From assembly GCA_947685225.1 (NCBI GenBank), contig CANTUV010000024.1, positions 50,248,001-50,312,000 on the forward strand: a DNA stretch of 64,000 nucleotides. Direction: 5' to 3'. Positions 1 through 12,660 of this stretch are shown one piece after another. This DNA comes from Garcia nutans (lineage: Eukaryota; Streptophyta; Magnoliopsida; Malpighiales; Euphorbiaceae). Position 1 is the first letter of the stretch. The number at the start of each line of letters is the position of its first letter. The translations under genes were made by a program, and so were the position numbers. Under the pieces are notes generated by a model. The model was not told the origin of the DNA. It did not search any database and saw nothing but the letters and a program-made list of their open reading frames with translations.

Positions 1-415
1 AAAGCCTTCAAGTTAAGAGAAGTATGTTGCATTGTCAAACCTCGAAGGAAACAATGGCAAAAGAGGGCTAATGAAAGAATCACTTGCAAGGTCATGTCAC
101 AAAGCAATTATCAACCAAGCAGATATCTCCCATGTCTTTAACTACCATGTTTAGGGCCTCCACTACTCATGTTTTCAATATCTGGAAGATAAAAGCCACA
201 AATGTGAAGACTTCAATTATTCCAATACAAGATCTAAACGAGCATTTGGAAGGAATCTACGAGAGCAATTTAGCTTGTCACCCCAGTCTATGAGTTAATG
301 GAACCATTGTAAGTATTATTCATGCATATCATGCATACATAAGCCAATCATACTGCATCTTTTTTGTCCTGCTATACTCTATGAAGCAAATATGAATTAT
401 CTATAGAATCAGGGG
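1..415. other. Left flank of element D, no recognised gene
   Basis: This is the DNA into which retrotransposon D inserted; it should join to 42745 onward when D is removed. A plus-strand frame is open over roughly the first 147 bases and another at 84-293, but I recognise no domain in either. It may belong to the same old Athila/Tat-like repeat seen beyond 42745, but I found no specific match. Confidence 0.4.
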
Positions 416-594
416 TGTAAAAGCCCCTATGTAGCCTATACACTTAACTACATAGAAGATGTCACCTAACATTCACACTTGATCTGCATACGTCTCTATG
501 TATGTATTAAAGAAATAAAAAAAATACTTCTAAGTATTAATGTAGTTGTTAAACTTTCAAAATAACTAATACAACCAATCCTATATTACAACAT

Positions 595-621
595 CACTAC
601 AAAAAAGTTGGTTTTTCCCGG
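595..621 (+). repeat. CACTA left terminal inverted repeat
   Basis: The first 11 bases (CACTACAAAAA) match the right terminus exactly. Similarity resumes in a TTTCCCGG block at the end of this interval, giving an imperfect inverted repeat of about 27 bp. Confidence 0.9.
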
Positions 622-780
622 TGGAATTGTAGCGGCGGTTTTACAAGTCGCCTCTAGTATATAAATGATATATGTTAGTGGCGTTTGGTACCGGCATTAA
701 AAAAAACCGCCGCTAATTAGCGGTTCAATAAATGGACTCGCGGTTTGCGGTTCAATTTTCCGCTAATAGCCTTTACACCG
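622..780 (+). repeat. CACTA left subterminal repeats
   Basis: Several copies of a roughly 10-base motif (GCGGCGGTTT, GCGGTTCAAT and complements such as AACCGCCGCTAA) lie in both orientations. Subterminal repeats are the usual transposase-binding region in En/Spm elements; binding is inferred from the family. Confidence 0.75.
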
Positions 781-1894
781 CTCTCATACGTTTTCCATCC
801 TTCAAAATATCGAAACCCTAACGAGCAGAATATCGAAGTTTATCTCATCCGTTGCATGGATATCGTTAAAACTCCAGCAAGCCATTCCTTCAAAATCCGT
901 TGAAATCATCAAAATCCGTTCTGACTCTGGGCTTATAGGAGTTCTGACTCTTTGATTTCTATTTTAATTTTGATTTCGATTTATATTGTAAAGCGAGCGA
1001 GGCGGTTCTTCTTTTGAAGCAATTCAGGTGATTTCTTCTTCTATATTTTTTTTGATTTGAGTTGATTCTGTCTAACAGTTTTATTTTCGATTTCTGGTTT
1101 TGATTTGAGGTGATTTCCTCTTCTATATTTACTTTTATTTGAGTTGACTTCTGGTTGGAATTATAATTTGAATTCCGTTGGGATCCATATAACCTAAAGG
1201 AAAAGTTGTATTGATCAGTTGATCAGATATGTTGGTTCTCTGCTTCCACTTCCCATATGTGTTAACCGTCTTCTTTTTTGGAATGGAAATTTCAGTGTAA
1301 ATATTACAGTTTTTCTTCTAAGCAATAAGCAAGTTTTTCTGTTGGAGCTGCTGAATTTTTTATTTCAAAGTTAATGAAATGTGTACTTTTAAATTTGAGT
1401 TGCTGAGATTTTGTAGAGTTGTGTTTTTGATATTTTGTCCTCAATTACAAAAGGAATGACTTTCTGTTCCTATAATAGAGAAGCTTCTGCTGTAATTGGA
1501 AGAGGGTTTGGGAAAAATTTCAGTAGCTTTGATTTTCTTATATGTTCTGTTTTCTTTGTTCGTAAAGTCAACAAGAGACTGAGAAAGTGTAAGAAAAAAT
1601 TATAGAAAATGAAGAAAAAGAAGACTCTGCTATGTTGTTTCATACTCTGTTTTGCTGTGTTTGTTTGTTTGTGTGTTTATTTGTGTTTTAGGTAAGAGAT
1701 AAATCCAACATCTTCAATTTCATGCTTTTGTAACAGAACTTTCAATTAATATTCCAAGCATATCAATTCAATTCGTAAAGCAAAGACAAATATTCATGCT
1801 CTTGTATTTGATTCATTGAAATATTTCATTTTCATGACCTTCTGTTTAAAATTCTACATATTCTTTTTTTATAGCTAGGTAATAAACTTCTGTT
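781..1894. other. CACTA 5' non-coding region
   Basis: I see no coding region here. It is T-rich and leader-like, with a possible untranslated exon ending at CAATTCAG followed by GTGATTTC near 1019-1035. It plausibly holds the transposase promoter and 5' leader, but no specific promoter element can be defended. Confidence 0.35.
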
Positions 1895-2082
1895 TCCATT
1901 GACTCGCTCATTTCTTTTCTTCGTTCTGCATCTCTTAGGAATGATCTCATACTCTCTAAGTCAAGCTTGATTTCTTCGATCTTGCCATAAGAATCTCCCA
2001 GTAATGATGCTTTTTGCAGCAAAATTGTAGTTAGTTTATCAAGTAAGAAGTTCACAGCCCCATCTGCCATTTTCACCTCCAA
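1895..2082 (-). pseudogene. Captured fragment of an NLR (CC-NBS-LRR) resistance gene, N-terminal coiled-coil (Rx_N-like)
   Basis: The minus-strand frame from 2082 starts MEVKMADGAVNFLLDKLT, continues through SLLGDSYGKIEEIKLDLE and reaches SFLRDAERRKEMSESMET. This is the pattern of the coiled-coil N-terminus of RPM1-like NLRs: amphipathic heptads, a MADGAV-type start and an SFLRDA motif. About 62 residues look homologous. After the METEVYY stretch the frame no longer resembles the family and stops at 1846. No NB-ARC or LRR follows. The fragment is antisense to the transposase and sits between the left terminus and the transposase, so it looks like host sequence picked up by the transposon. Family assignment is by motif recognition; no alignment was run. 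Confidence 0.72.
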
Positions 2083-4077
2083 AATTGCTCTCCCTGTTGC
2101 TCTACTGTATTCTTTTTTGCTTTCATTTTAGGGAAGATGAGAGGAAGCAGGAAATAAAATAAAAAAAGGAAATGCTTTTGGTTTTTCATTAAATGCATTC
2201 TGAATTATGATATTGACAAAGTCTTGTATCCCATATGTTGATGTTGACTGATGCTTATGTTATGATCATCAAACTATGATCAAAGAGCACGATTATATAA
2301 ATAATTTTGTTGATCTTCATATTCTTTTACCACTTACGTGTAAAAAAAATATAACTGATAATGAGATACTACTCTTAGGTTGGAAAATAACTAGTTAGGA
2401 TTGAGAGCAGAACAATTATAAGTAGGTCTAAGCAAACTTTAATTTCATGTGATAATTTCTCCTTAAAAGATTTTTTTTATTCCTTTTAGAATATCCTGTA
2501 AGATGGTCCTTTGACATAGCAAGATGTGGCGTTGAGATAACAATACCGTAATTTTAATATTGAATTAAACATTGTTTTTGAAAACAATGAAATGAAATTT
2601 TTGGCTTAAAGCTTCTAAGGAATATATTTGGAATTATTAGCATGTCGGTTGCCTTCCTATATATTCTTCCCATGTGCAACATGACATCCATTAATGCTAA
2701 TCACATTAACGATCATCATTGATTGCATTATGTATATTTATATTCTATACTTTTTTATTTTCCCAACTAAATATTAGAAGATTAGCATTACTTGACTTCC
2801 TGTGTGGCACTAGAAAGTCTTCTTCTCTTTCTATTTCCTTCTGCTAAGGTGCTTATAGACTTTTTCAATTGTTTTTTGCTTCTTCTTGGCAATTTACTAT
2901 CACCGTCTGTTGACAAATCTTCCTTTTATTTAATTGGTTGGTGAATAGTCCTAATATAATGCTTCAAAGCCTTTGTTATTGAGAAAGTTCCTACCATTTA
3001 TATATATGTGTGTGTGTGTGTGTCTGTCGGAAAGTTTCCGAGTAAGTGATATATTCTTTTTGGTAGACTATTTGTATTGGAAGTATTAAGTGTTATAAAT
3101 AATTATATTCAGGGATATTTATATATATGGACATTATAAGTAATGTTTATTATTATTTTTTATAGTTAAAACAATGTTTATTATAGTTTTACATATTTTT
3201 TTTTATCTGTGTTGTTACGTAGCTATCGTTTATGTTTTGTTAGGGTTTGGCATTTTTTTTTGTGGGGATTTTTTTTTTGTGGGGATTTACTAAATTAATT
3301 TGTTGGAGTTGTAGTACTTGAGAAATATACATATACAGGCAAATGAAATTCTCTCTTAAATTTTATTTTCAGCTAGGAATACTGGAAAATTAATGTCTCT
3401 TTCTAGCTTGTTCCCCATTTGGATAATTGGCTCTGCCCTGGTTTGGCTTGGGTAGCAAAGAGAAATTTTTTATTATCTAATCGACCTGTGACATTATTTT
3501 CTATTTCTTGGGTTTTAAATCTCTCATGCATTGGTTTGCTTTCCAAACTTTTTTGGTTTTGAATTTTGATATATATTAGGTTCTTCCTTGGAATAGTCAT
3601 TCAAGTCTGCAGCCAGCAGTATTGGTTTGCAGTATGGATCTGAAATGTCATTCAGTTGCAAGTTTAATTTAATAATTTGCTTTATTATTCTGAGTTTTTT
3701 TGCTTAAGTTTCGATCATATGTATGCAACTTTTTATAATTAATTATGTTACTATTCTTACAAATTCTTCTAATTTTTTGCGGTTCTGCCTTAGTAAAGGG
3801 AGGGGTTCCTAATTACCATTTATCATTTTGGCATCATAATTGTTTTGTGTTTAAGCATTCATATTATTTCTGCAGTTCTGCCTCAGTTATGTTATTATTT
3901 TTTTTTACAAACAAACAAGACCTTGTTCCTAGCCTACTTCATTATATAACATGAGCTTTTTGCACAAGTTTCTATGACATTTAAATTATGTGGTTTAAAG
4001 TTTAATACTTACACTCTTTTTTTTTGTGTTGGTGAATTTTTGTAGCTCGTATTGTCATTTTTAACAACATTGCAAAA
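2083..4077. other. CACTA non-coding stretch upstream of the transposase
   Basis: I recognise no gene. It is A/T-rich with a short (GT)n run near 3006-3022 and T-rich tracts. The part next to 2083 could be the 5' leader of the captured NLR fragment read on the minus strand. The end (near 4045) has a TTTTTGTAG acceptor-like sequence just upstream of the transposase start, suggesting a leader intron. Confidence 0.4.
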
Positions 4078-7000
4078 ATGGATAAGAGTTGGATAAATAA
4101 GCCTAGATTTAGTAATGCTTATAAAGATGGGGTTCGAGATTTCATTCAATTTGCTATCCATAATGCTTCTAGTAGTGGAAAAATAATGTGTCCATGCATT
4201 CGGTGTGTTAATTGTACACTACAAACTCATGACGTTGTTAGAGAGCACTTAATTTGTGACGGTTTTATGAGAGGATACACAACTTGGGTATTACATGGGG
4301 AGGAGTTATCTTCTAATATGGGTGCTACATCTTCTCCTTCAAATATTTCCCAAAGAAATGAAGCTGAGCATGTGCCAAGTCCTGATAACTTAAGTCCTCC
4401 TAGGTTGCGTGACAATATGGTAGAGTTGTTGCGCAATGCATTACGTGACAATGTTCCATCTAGTAATGACATGCCAATAGATATGAATGTTGTAGAAAAT
4501 TGCTTACAAGATGGCGTTGAGGAAGAAATCCAAAATAATCCAATTGGAGTAGAGCAATTAGAGGAAACATCTGATAGGGAAACTAGTGATATGCATAAAT
4601 TTTTAAAAGAGGTGGATACAGAGTTATACCCAGGGTGTAAGTCTTTTTCCAAATTATCCTTTCTTATTCATTTATATCACTTAAAATGCTTGAATGGATG
4701 GAAAGGAAAATCATTTGGCATGCTTCTTGAGTTATTAATAGATGCATTTCCTACTGGAACATCTTTACCTAAATCTTTTTACGAATCAAAAAAAATAATT
4801 CAAGCATTAGGTCTTAATTATGATAAGATCCACTCTTGTGAACATGATTGTATGTTATTTTGGGGTGAGAATAAGGATGAGGAATCTTGTAAAGTTTGTG
4901 GATCTTCTCGGTGGAAAACAAATAAGGACATCAATGAAAGGAATAAAAAGCCTGTTAAAGTATTGCGGTACTTCCCATTAATTCCAAGACTGCAAAGGAT
5001 ATACGCTTCAGCTGAAACCGCGAAGGACATGCTATGGCATGAAGATGGACGTAATAAGGCATCCTGCTGATGGAGAAGCTTGGAAGGCTTTTGATGCTCG
5101 TTATCCTGATTTCTCTTCGGATTCGCGTAATGTGAGGCTTGCTTTGTGTAGTGATGGTTTTAGTCCTTTTGGAATAATGTCTACTAGTTATAGTACATGG
5201 CCAGTTGTGCTAATACCATATAACACTCCACCTTGGATTTGCATGAAGCAATCTTCATTTATCTTGTCAATGATTATTCCAGGAAAAAATAGTCCTGGGA
5301 ATGATATTGATATTTACTTACAGCCTTTGATTGCTGAATTAAAAGAATTATGGGTTGGTGTCCCAACCTTTGATGCTTTTAAGAAAGAAAGGTTTTCCTT
5401 GCGGGTTGTATTAATGTGGACGTTAAATGATTTACCTGCTTTAGCAATGTTGTCTGGTTGGAGCACTAAAGGCAAATTTGCATGTCCTTGTTGTGCTTCA
5501 TCCACTAGTTCAATATGGTTGAAAAATAGTAAGAAACAATGTTATATGAGTCATCGTAGGTGGCTACCTGAGGATCATATATTTCGTAAACAAGCTGAAT
5601 ATTTTGATTCAACTGAGGAGTTACGGGTAGCTCCTGTGAGATCTACCGGTACTGATGTGTTGAAACAATTACATGGAATTCCACATACATATGGCAAGCA
5701 TCACAAAAAGAGGAAGAGGAATAAAAAGTCAGACATGCAAAGGAGGACAAAAGAACATGATGTTGGATTGAATGAAGGAAATGATGATTCATTAATAGGG
5801 TGGAAAAAAAGAAGCATTTTTTTGAATTACCTTATTGGCAATATAACTTGCTACGCCACAATCTAGATGTGATGCACATTGAGAAGAATGTGTGTGACAA
5901 TTTTCTAGACACTTTCTTAAATGTTCCTGGTAAATCGAAAGACAACTTGAATGCTCGCCTTGATTTGGAGGATTTAGGCATTAGGAATGAATTGCATGTT
6001 CAAAAATGTCATGATGGTAAACAGAGATTGCCTCCAACCTCTTTTACCTTAACAAAAAAAGAGAAAAATGTCTTATGCAGTGTTCTACAAAATGTCAAAA
6101 TGCCTGATGGCTATGCATCCAATATTTCAAGGTGTGTTAGAATTCAAGAGAATAAAGTTATCAATCTTAAAAGTCATGATTGCCATATTTTGATTCAATA
6201 CTTGCTTCCAGTGGCACTAAGATCATGTAGTCCATCAAAAGAAGTGATTTCAGTCGTCATTGAAGTGGCTTCTTTCTTCAAATCAATATGTTCGAAGGTA
6301 ATAGATATTAAAGATCTTGATAAAATTCAAAATCAAATCATACTGACACTTTGCAAGATGGAGAGAACTTTTCTTCTATCATTCTTTACTATCATGCCTC
6401 ATTTAATGATTCATTTGGTGGAAGAAATTAGAATGGGTGGTCCAGTGCAATATAGATGGATGTACCCCTTAGAAAGGTATTTATATACATTACATTTATA
6501 TTTCATCTTTGATCTATGCCTTTTACAATGTTTGCAAAATTATAATTGTTCATTTAAATAGGTCTTTTGTAATTTTGAAATCAATGGTACGTAATAAGGC
6601 TCAACCTGAGGGATCGATTGCTGAAGGATATGTAGCTGAAGAGTGTTTAACATTTTGTTCAAGGTATCTTGAAGGAGTTGAGACTAGATTTAATCGTCCT
6701 TCAAGGAACCCAGATCAACCATCTAAAAATGTTAGATATTTGTTTTCAAGTTTGGGTAAACCAATTGGCAGAGCTGAGGATGTCATTTTAGATGATTTAT
6801 CATTGATGCAAGCACATCGTTATGTGTTACGCCATTCTGATACAATAGAGCCATTTCGTCAGTGAGTATATTCATGCCTCATTTGTAATATTCATTTAAT
6901 ATTTACATAGATATAGATTCATTTATTCATATATTCAATGTAGAGAGTTCATTGATCTTTAAAAAAGAAGACATAGACGAGGTACACGACTTGATAACAA

Positions 7001-7741
7001 TGCTATACATAGACTATTGAATGAAAAGTTTCATGATTGGTTTCAAAATAGGGTAAGACTGGTTTTCTTTTATATGTAATGGAAATTATTTACACTAATA
7101 TATTATATCTTATATTATATATTATATTTTATGTTTAGGTTTTGGCAAATTCTGATTCATCCATTTCAGAGGATATTTTGAGTATTGGTAGAGGGCCTAA
7201 TAAGGTTGTGAGGAGATTCTCTGGATATATAATTAATGGGATTAGATTCCATACATTGCAACGAGAGGATCAACGAACGACACAAAATAGTGGGGTTGTA
7301 AACACACCTGAAACTGGAGGGTTGGATTATTTTGGGAGGTTAACTGATATTATAGAATTAAATTATTTCGATAATTTTAAGGTGGTTTTATTTAGATGTA
7401 ATTGGTATGATGTCTATCATCCTACCGGAATCAAGTGTGATGAATTTGGATTCACCCTTGTAAACTCCTCTCGCTTGATACATACTGGTGACAAGGCAAA
7501 TGATGATCCTTATGTATTCTCTTCCCAAGTTCAGCAAGTATTTTATGTGCAGGATCCTAATAATCCTAATTGGCATATTGTTATAAAGGTTAAACCTCGA
7601 GACTTCTACGACATGGGCAAGGATCAAGTAGTAGATGATTCTACTGACATTATAAATGACATTGGTCATATTGCTAGTGTCGCTGAGAACCCACAATGGG
7701 TTAGGAATGATGTAGGAGAAGAAGATGTTATCTATGTGTAA
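4078..7741 (+). pseudogene. TNP2-type CACTA transposase (broken)
   Basis: The N-terminus from ATG 4078 (MDKSWINKPRFSNAY...) is the transposase-associated domain with its CPCIRC cysteine cluster, about residues 1-77. The TNP2 core follows (FPLIPRLQRIYAS, RHPADGEAWKAFD, LMWTLNDLPALAMLSGW, CPCC). Next comes a DUF4218-like region (HLVEEIRMGGPVQYRWMY), then a DUF4216-like C-terminus at 7140-7741 (YFGRLTDIIELNY, VFYVQDPNNPNWH). A GT-AG intron at 6477-6561 joins the frame correctly across LER/SFV. Further introns probably run 6862 to about 6942 and about 7052 to 7139. Lesions: a frameshift near 5040-5065 apparently from loss of one of two near-identical GATGGA-GTAATAAGG segments; a one-base shortening of a T run near 5816-5823; and an in-frame TAA near 6960. 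In an intact element it would bind the ends and catalyse excision. Confidence 0.88.
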
Positions 7742-7858
7742 CTCATATTTAAGGTTTATTTGCTTAAATTACTATGATTTTAATTATTGCTTTTTTTTCC
7801 ATGCTATATTTTATAATTTTATGTTAACTTATATTTTTTTTTCATACTAGCCTAGACA

Positions 7859-10800
7859 ATGTCTCAACGAAGTAGAAGTGTGCGAGATTTGAGAACAGTG
7901 CCAGCTAGTTCAGGATCTCGGGAGCAATATGAAGAGGATCAACAAACAAATGACCAACCCGACATAGAAGCTTCTCAAACTGATGACCTCGAAATGATTG
8001 GTAATTTTCACATCTATAACCTGCACTACTATAATCTGTTCCAAATTTTTAGTTACATTCTGCAAGTTTAATTTTCAAATTTTTCTACATATAACCTGCA
8101 CTACATATAACCTGTTCCATAGATCCGTTTTTATTATCTGCAATACATATAACCTGTTCCATATAATTTTACTCATATTTATTGTTGGTGGATCGACAAT
8201 TTTAAATCTTTGAAGCTGTTAGTTGATTTCAACCTTCAACTTGGTTCTCTGTAGCCATTATTAGAGGATTTATTCGTGTTGTTTCCTTTTTGCCTTTTAA
8301 GGAGGAGATTATTAAAGATCTGTGTGTTTTTTTGCTTGATGGTTGCTACAGTGTTCTTATCTATTCTTTCTGTGTTGTTTGTTTGCTGGAAATTGTTCTT
8401 CCCTTGTTTTTCTTATTTATTGTTTGTTTGTAACTCTGGTTTTGTGGTTTAATGAAATTCATCTTCTTTCTGATAAAAAAAGAGGAAATTCAGTCTTTTT
8501 AATGTAGATGTAATTAATTACTATATATATGTAATTACAGTAGCTTATTAATAAGACCAAGTCTCACAATTGTGTGCTCTTTTTATCTAAATTTCTTTAT
8601 TCTCAATTGTAATTAAGATGGAAGTGGTAATCGGTTTAAAAAGCGAGGAAGAACTGTGATGAAAAACATTTGGAATATGGATACAAATGAGAAGATATAC
8701 GTTGAAGTTGACGAATTTGGTACTCCTTGGACAAAAGAAGCTGCTGCTCTTACATCTTTTCTAGGAGTTATTGCAAAGAACGGAAAGCTAGCACCTATAT
8801 CCATAGGAAAGTGGAATGATAAGGTGTTTAATTCATTCAAAAAAAAATGTTGGACATTATCAAGGTATTATTTTTCTTAATTATAACTTTAATATATGTT
8901 ATTGTTGAAAGTCTATTGTATAATGATTTGTTTTATGATTAATTGGATTTTCAGCAAAGGTTTTCATATCCTTCAAACAAGGCAACCGATGACTGGATTT
9001 TGAAGTCATTGAACAAAAAATGGAGGGATTATAAGGGTGACTTAAAGCAAGAAAATTATGATTTATCAAAAACTAAGGATGAAATCATAAACAATGTGCC
9101 TGAGGGTGTTATAGAAGAACAATGGCCAAGCCTTGTCAATTCTTGGTTCACTGAGAAGAGTCAGGTAAATACTTTGAAACTGGTTCACCTCCATGATCTT
9201 TAACATTCGGATGGTTAAAGATCATGGAGATTGAGAAAATTTTTGCAATCTGTTGAGCATTGTATTTTCTTTGTCATGTTTTATTTTTTTTTATTCTTTT
9301 TCCATCCCCCCCAAAAGGAATGGAACTGATTTGATTTGTGTATTAAGGTTTTTTTTCTATGCAAATGTCAATTGTTGTTTCTTGTTTTTCATCTGTGCAA
9401 ATGTCAAATGTTTTTCATCTATGCAAATATCAATTGTCAAGCAGTGTTGATCTGATTTGATTTGTGTATTAAGGTTTTTTCATCTGTGCAAATGTCAATT
9501 GTTGTTTCTTGTTTTTCATCTATGCAAATGTCAAATGTTTTTCATCTGTGCAAATATCAATTGTCAAGCAGTGTTGATCTGATGATCTTTTTAAATCTTC
9601 GAGGCAGTGATTTTGATTTTTAAATCTATTTATAGTTCTTGCATTGTTTATGACTGGGCAACCAGGAGAGGTTCTTCTATACTTCTATTACTGACCAAAT
9701 AATCCACCCCTCTCTCTCGCGCCCAAATAGCCTCCTCTTTCGTCTTCTCCGATTCTTTCTTTCCTTTTTTATTTGTTATGCATTTTCGGAGATATGTATG
9801 TTGTTAGAATGGCAGAGACTTGATTGATCGGCTACATTGGTTTATTTATAGACATTTTTTAGATAATTTTGATAAAAATGTACATATTGTGAGGGAATTA
9901 GGTATGGAAATGAATGTAGGTGCCTCATGAACTGGATCCGTTAGTAAGTTTACCTGTGCGATTCAGATCATTAATTTGCTTTATTATCCTTTTGATTTGA
10001 AGTGTATCAGCAACCAACTGCGTAATCGGTTGTTTGGCTGCTGAGAGTTTGTAGTAAATTTAAAAACCTGTGAAATATTTGTTTATAACCACGTAAAGTA
10101 ATTCAATCTGTGGAGTATAGTTTATCTGCACTGGTGAATGCTGTTAATTTATCAATGGATCCGAATGTTAAAGATCATGGATGTGATAAATTGTTTCAAT
10201 TTATCAAATTTCTCATAATCAATTTGCTTCATCCTTAATTATTGAAGGTGTTACAACGAAAAATGAAAACTACAAGTAGAAAACAAACATTCATCTGTTT
10301 TTACAAGTGCTCAAGCCCTTTCTTTGAAGTTTCATTCTATGGATTTATTCTGCAATGCAAAGTACTTGAGTTATTAATTGAAGGTTGTAACACCCGGGCA
10401 TCACCTTCTGTTGCAGTACTTGTTTATTCATTTGTTTATTCTGTTGTTTATTCTGTTGTTTATTCTGGTTGTTTCTTGCTTAAATGTCTTGTTATTGAGA
10501 TTTATGTTTTTTGTTGGTATTTCTCTTCTTTGCATCCAATGTTCACTTGTCATTCTTTTTTATTGTTCAGAAGTTGAATGCAATTAACAAAGCAAATGCA
10601 ACAAAGAAGAAAAATGCACATACATGTGGAAGAAAAAGCTATGCGAGAAAAAGAAAAGAAATTGTATGAGTAATTAGCGACTATTTTGAAATTGCATGTA
10701 CTAATAGTTTGATTACATGTTTTCTACTAGTTAATTTGAGTTTTTTCATGGATTATAGATTGATAAAACTGGACAAGTACCTGATAGATTGAGCCTTTAT

Positions 10801-11711
10801 GAAGAAACCCATAAGAGAAAGGATGGGACTTATATTGATGATGAAGTTAGACAATTGATTGTAAGTATCATTTATATTATATATTTAAAAACTATAAATT
10901 CCTCTGCTTATATAAGTTTCATTTTGTAGGAAAAAGCCCATTCTCTAATAAGCGAAAGAAGTCAAGATCCTTCTATTGATTTATCTGAATTGAATGAACA
11001 AGTTTTTCAAGAAGTCATGGGACAAGAACACAATGGTCGAGTGCGAGGTGTTGGCCTTGGTCCTACACCGACAAGTTATTTTGGTCGGAAGAGAGCAAGG
11101 TGTGAATCTTCAGATTCTGCACAATCAAAGAAAATTGATATGCTTGAGAAACAATTGGAAGAAGTGACTGGAAAATATGATTCAGTGGCAGCAACTTTGA
11201 ATGGTTTAAAATCATGGATTTCCAAAACATTTCCAGGTGCTCTTGAGGTAATATAACTACAACTCTGATTTTATTTCTTTTGATTGGATGATTTAATGTA
11301 TCTTATAAACAAATCAGAAAGAAGCCTAGCAAATACATTTGATTAAATAGAGTGGAGATTGTGCTAAAGAAAATAGAGTGGAGATTGTGCTTAAGAAAAG
11401 TAATGAGGAAAGGGGGTCTGTATCCCAAATATAATATATCTCACTCATTACTTTCAAGAGAGATGCTTCAACTGAAATTTAAAGAAATTTCCTCAATTCC
11501 TTTATAATAAACGTTTATGGTTTTTATTCATAATACATGCTTTTCATTTAGTGGATTGATACATTTTCATTCATTGACATCTAGTGTTATTTTTATTAAA
11601 TATTTTTAATGTTATTTACAGGAGGTCAATAATGATGCAGCAAGTAACCGAGATGGATATTCTCCACTTAATATTTCGTCACATTCAAGTCATCCGAGGG
11701 ATAATGTCTAG
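7859..11711 (+). CDS. Second CACTA gene, plant transposase of the Ptta/En/Spm type
   Basis: A multi-exon model can be read: 7859-8000, 8618-8864, 8955-9164, 10571-10663, 10759-10860, 10930-11247 and 11622-11711 (stop TAG). Donors and acceptors are GT-AG. The 8000/8618 join rebuilds DGSGNRFKKRGRT in frame. Recognisable blocks are the start MSQRSRSVRDL, a central domain with FGTPWTKEAAAL and WILKSLNKKWRDYKGDLK, PDRLSLYEETHKRKDG, and a C-terminal coiled coil (MLEKQLEEVTGKYDSV). This matches the plant transposase family that accompanies TNP2 in CACTA elements and is thought to bind subterminal repeats. The 8864/8955 junction is one base out of phase in my reading, so that splice is mis-assigned or an indel is present. 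The 1.4-kb intron 9165-10570 holds a tandem duplication. No premature stop was seen in the other exons. Confidence 0.7.
9328..9580 (+). repeat. 126-bp tandem duplication in an intron
   Basis: Two adjacent copies (9328-9453 and 9454-9580) begin GATTTGATTTGTGTATTAAG. Each contains smaller repeats of TTTTTCATCTGTGCAAATGTCAA. It lies in the large intron of the second CACTA gene. Confidence 0.8.
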
Positions 11712-11760
11712 ATGGTTAGCTTGAAGGTAGATTAAAATGTAATTTAATGATCTTCTTGAA

Positions 11761-11872
11761 TATTGACTCGTGGTGCTTTTTAAAGCATAAGTAGTGAGCT
11801 TGTTATGAAAATCTTTTTTGGCATATTGGCTCAAGGTGCTTTTTAAAAAGCACACGTAGTAAACTTGTTAGG
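11761..11872 (+). repeat. Diverged 63-bp tandem duplication downstream of the second CACTA gene
   Basis: TATTGACTCGTGGTGCTTTT at 11761 and TATTGGCTCAAGGTGCTTTT at 11824 start two related copies, each ending near AACTTGTTA / GAGCTTGTTA. Probably 3'-untranslated sequence. Confidence 0.6.
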
Positions 11873-12114
11873 ACAAATTTTATTGAAATATTAATGAAAT
11901 AAATTTGTTTTACTATGTAATTTCTTTTTTAGCTTACAGTATATATGTATATTAATTTATTTTAAATTAACATGTGCATTTATATTATTTGATTACAAAA
12001 GTAGTTCCATTAAAAAAGGAATATAATAAAATTGTTCATAGAATCCCTATAATCGTCTAATATAAATACTAGAAAAATTGTAAATTACAAAAAATTTAAA
12101 TCTAGCATGGAATT

Positions 12115-12660
12115 TATAGCGGCGGTTTTAAACCCCCTTTACTTTCTTTTTATTGGCTGCAAAATTATTTTACGGCAGTTTTAAAATGTACAAAACCGCC
12201 TCTACATATGCTGCTATTCAATTTTAGCGGCGCATCTGTTTTTTTAGTTGAAATAAAATTAGAGGCGGTTTCAATCACCGCTACATGCGCCGCTACATGC
12301 GCCGCTACTAATTTTTAGAGGTAGCGGCAGTTTAAACCGCCTCTACTCAATTTTGCGCCAGTTCCATTTTCAGTTAAAAGAAACGTAGAGGCGATTTTAA
12401 CCGCCGCTAAACCACCGCTACATTCGCAATTATTCATTTTTGGCGGCAAAATTGTGATCAGTTGAGTAAGTACTCTAGAGGCGGTTTTATGGCGCTGCTA
12501 CATAAACCGCCGCTAATTTTTGAAACTACCCCGTCGGACCTAATAACCGCCTCTACAATGTAGAGACGGTGGCATTGGCGCCGCTTGTACGGCGGCTTTC
12601 CAAACCGCCTCTAGTAGTTGTAGGGGCGGTTAAAACCACCTCTATAGGCTAAAAAAATCG
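12115..12660 (+). repeat. CACTA right subterminal repeats
   Basis: Many GAGGCGGTTTTA / TAAAACCGCCTCTA motifs occur in both orientations across about 545 bp. The array is longer than the one at the left end. Terminal asymmetry of this kind is common in En/Spm-like elements. Confidence 0.85.

Noticed and set aside
84..293. Short open frame near the left edge
   Set aside because: 69 codons with no recognised domain and several alternative frames; insufficient to call a gene.
3403..3954. Small open frames inside the CACTA 5' region
   Set aside because: Short, A/T-driven, no domain; the region upstream of TNP2 is expected to be leader or captured non-coding DNA.
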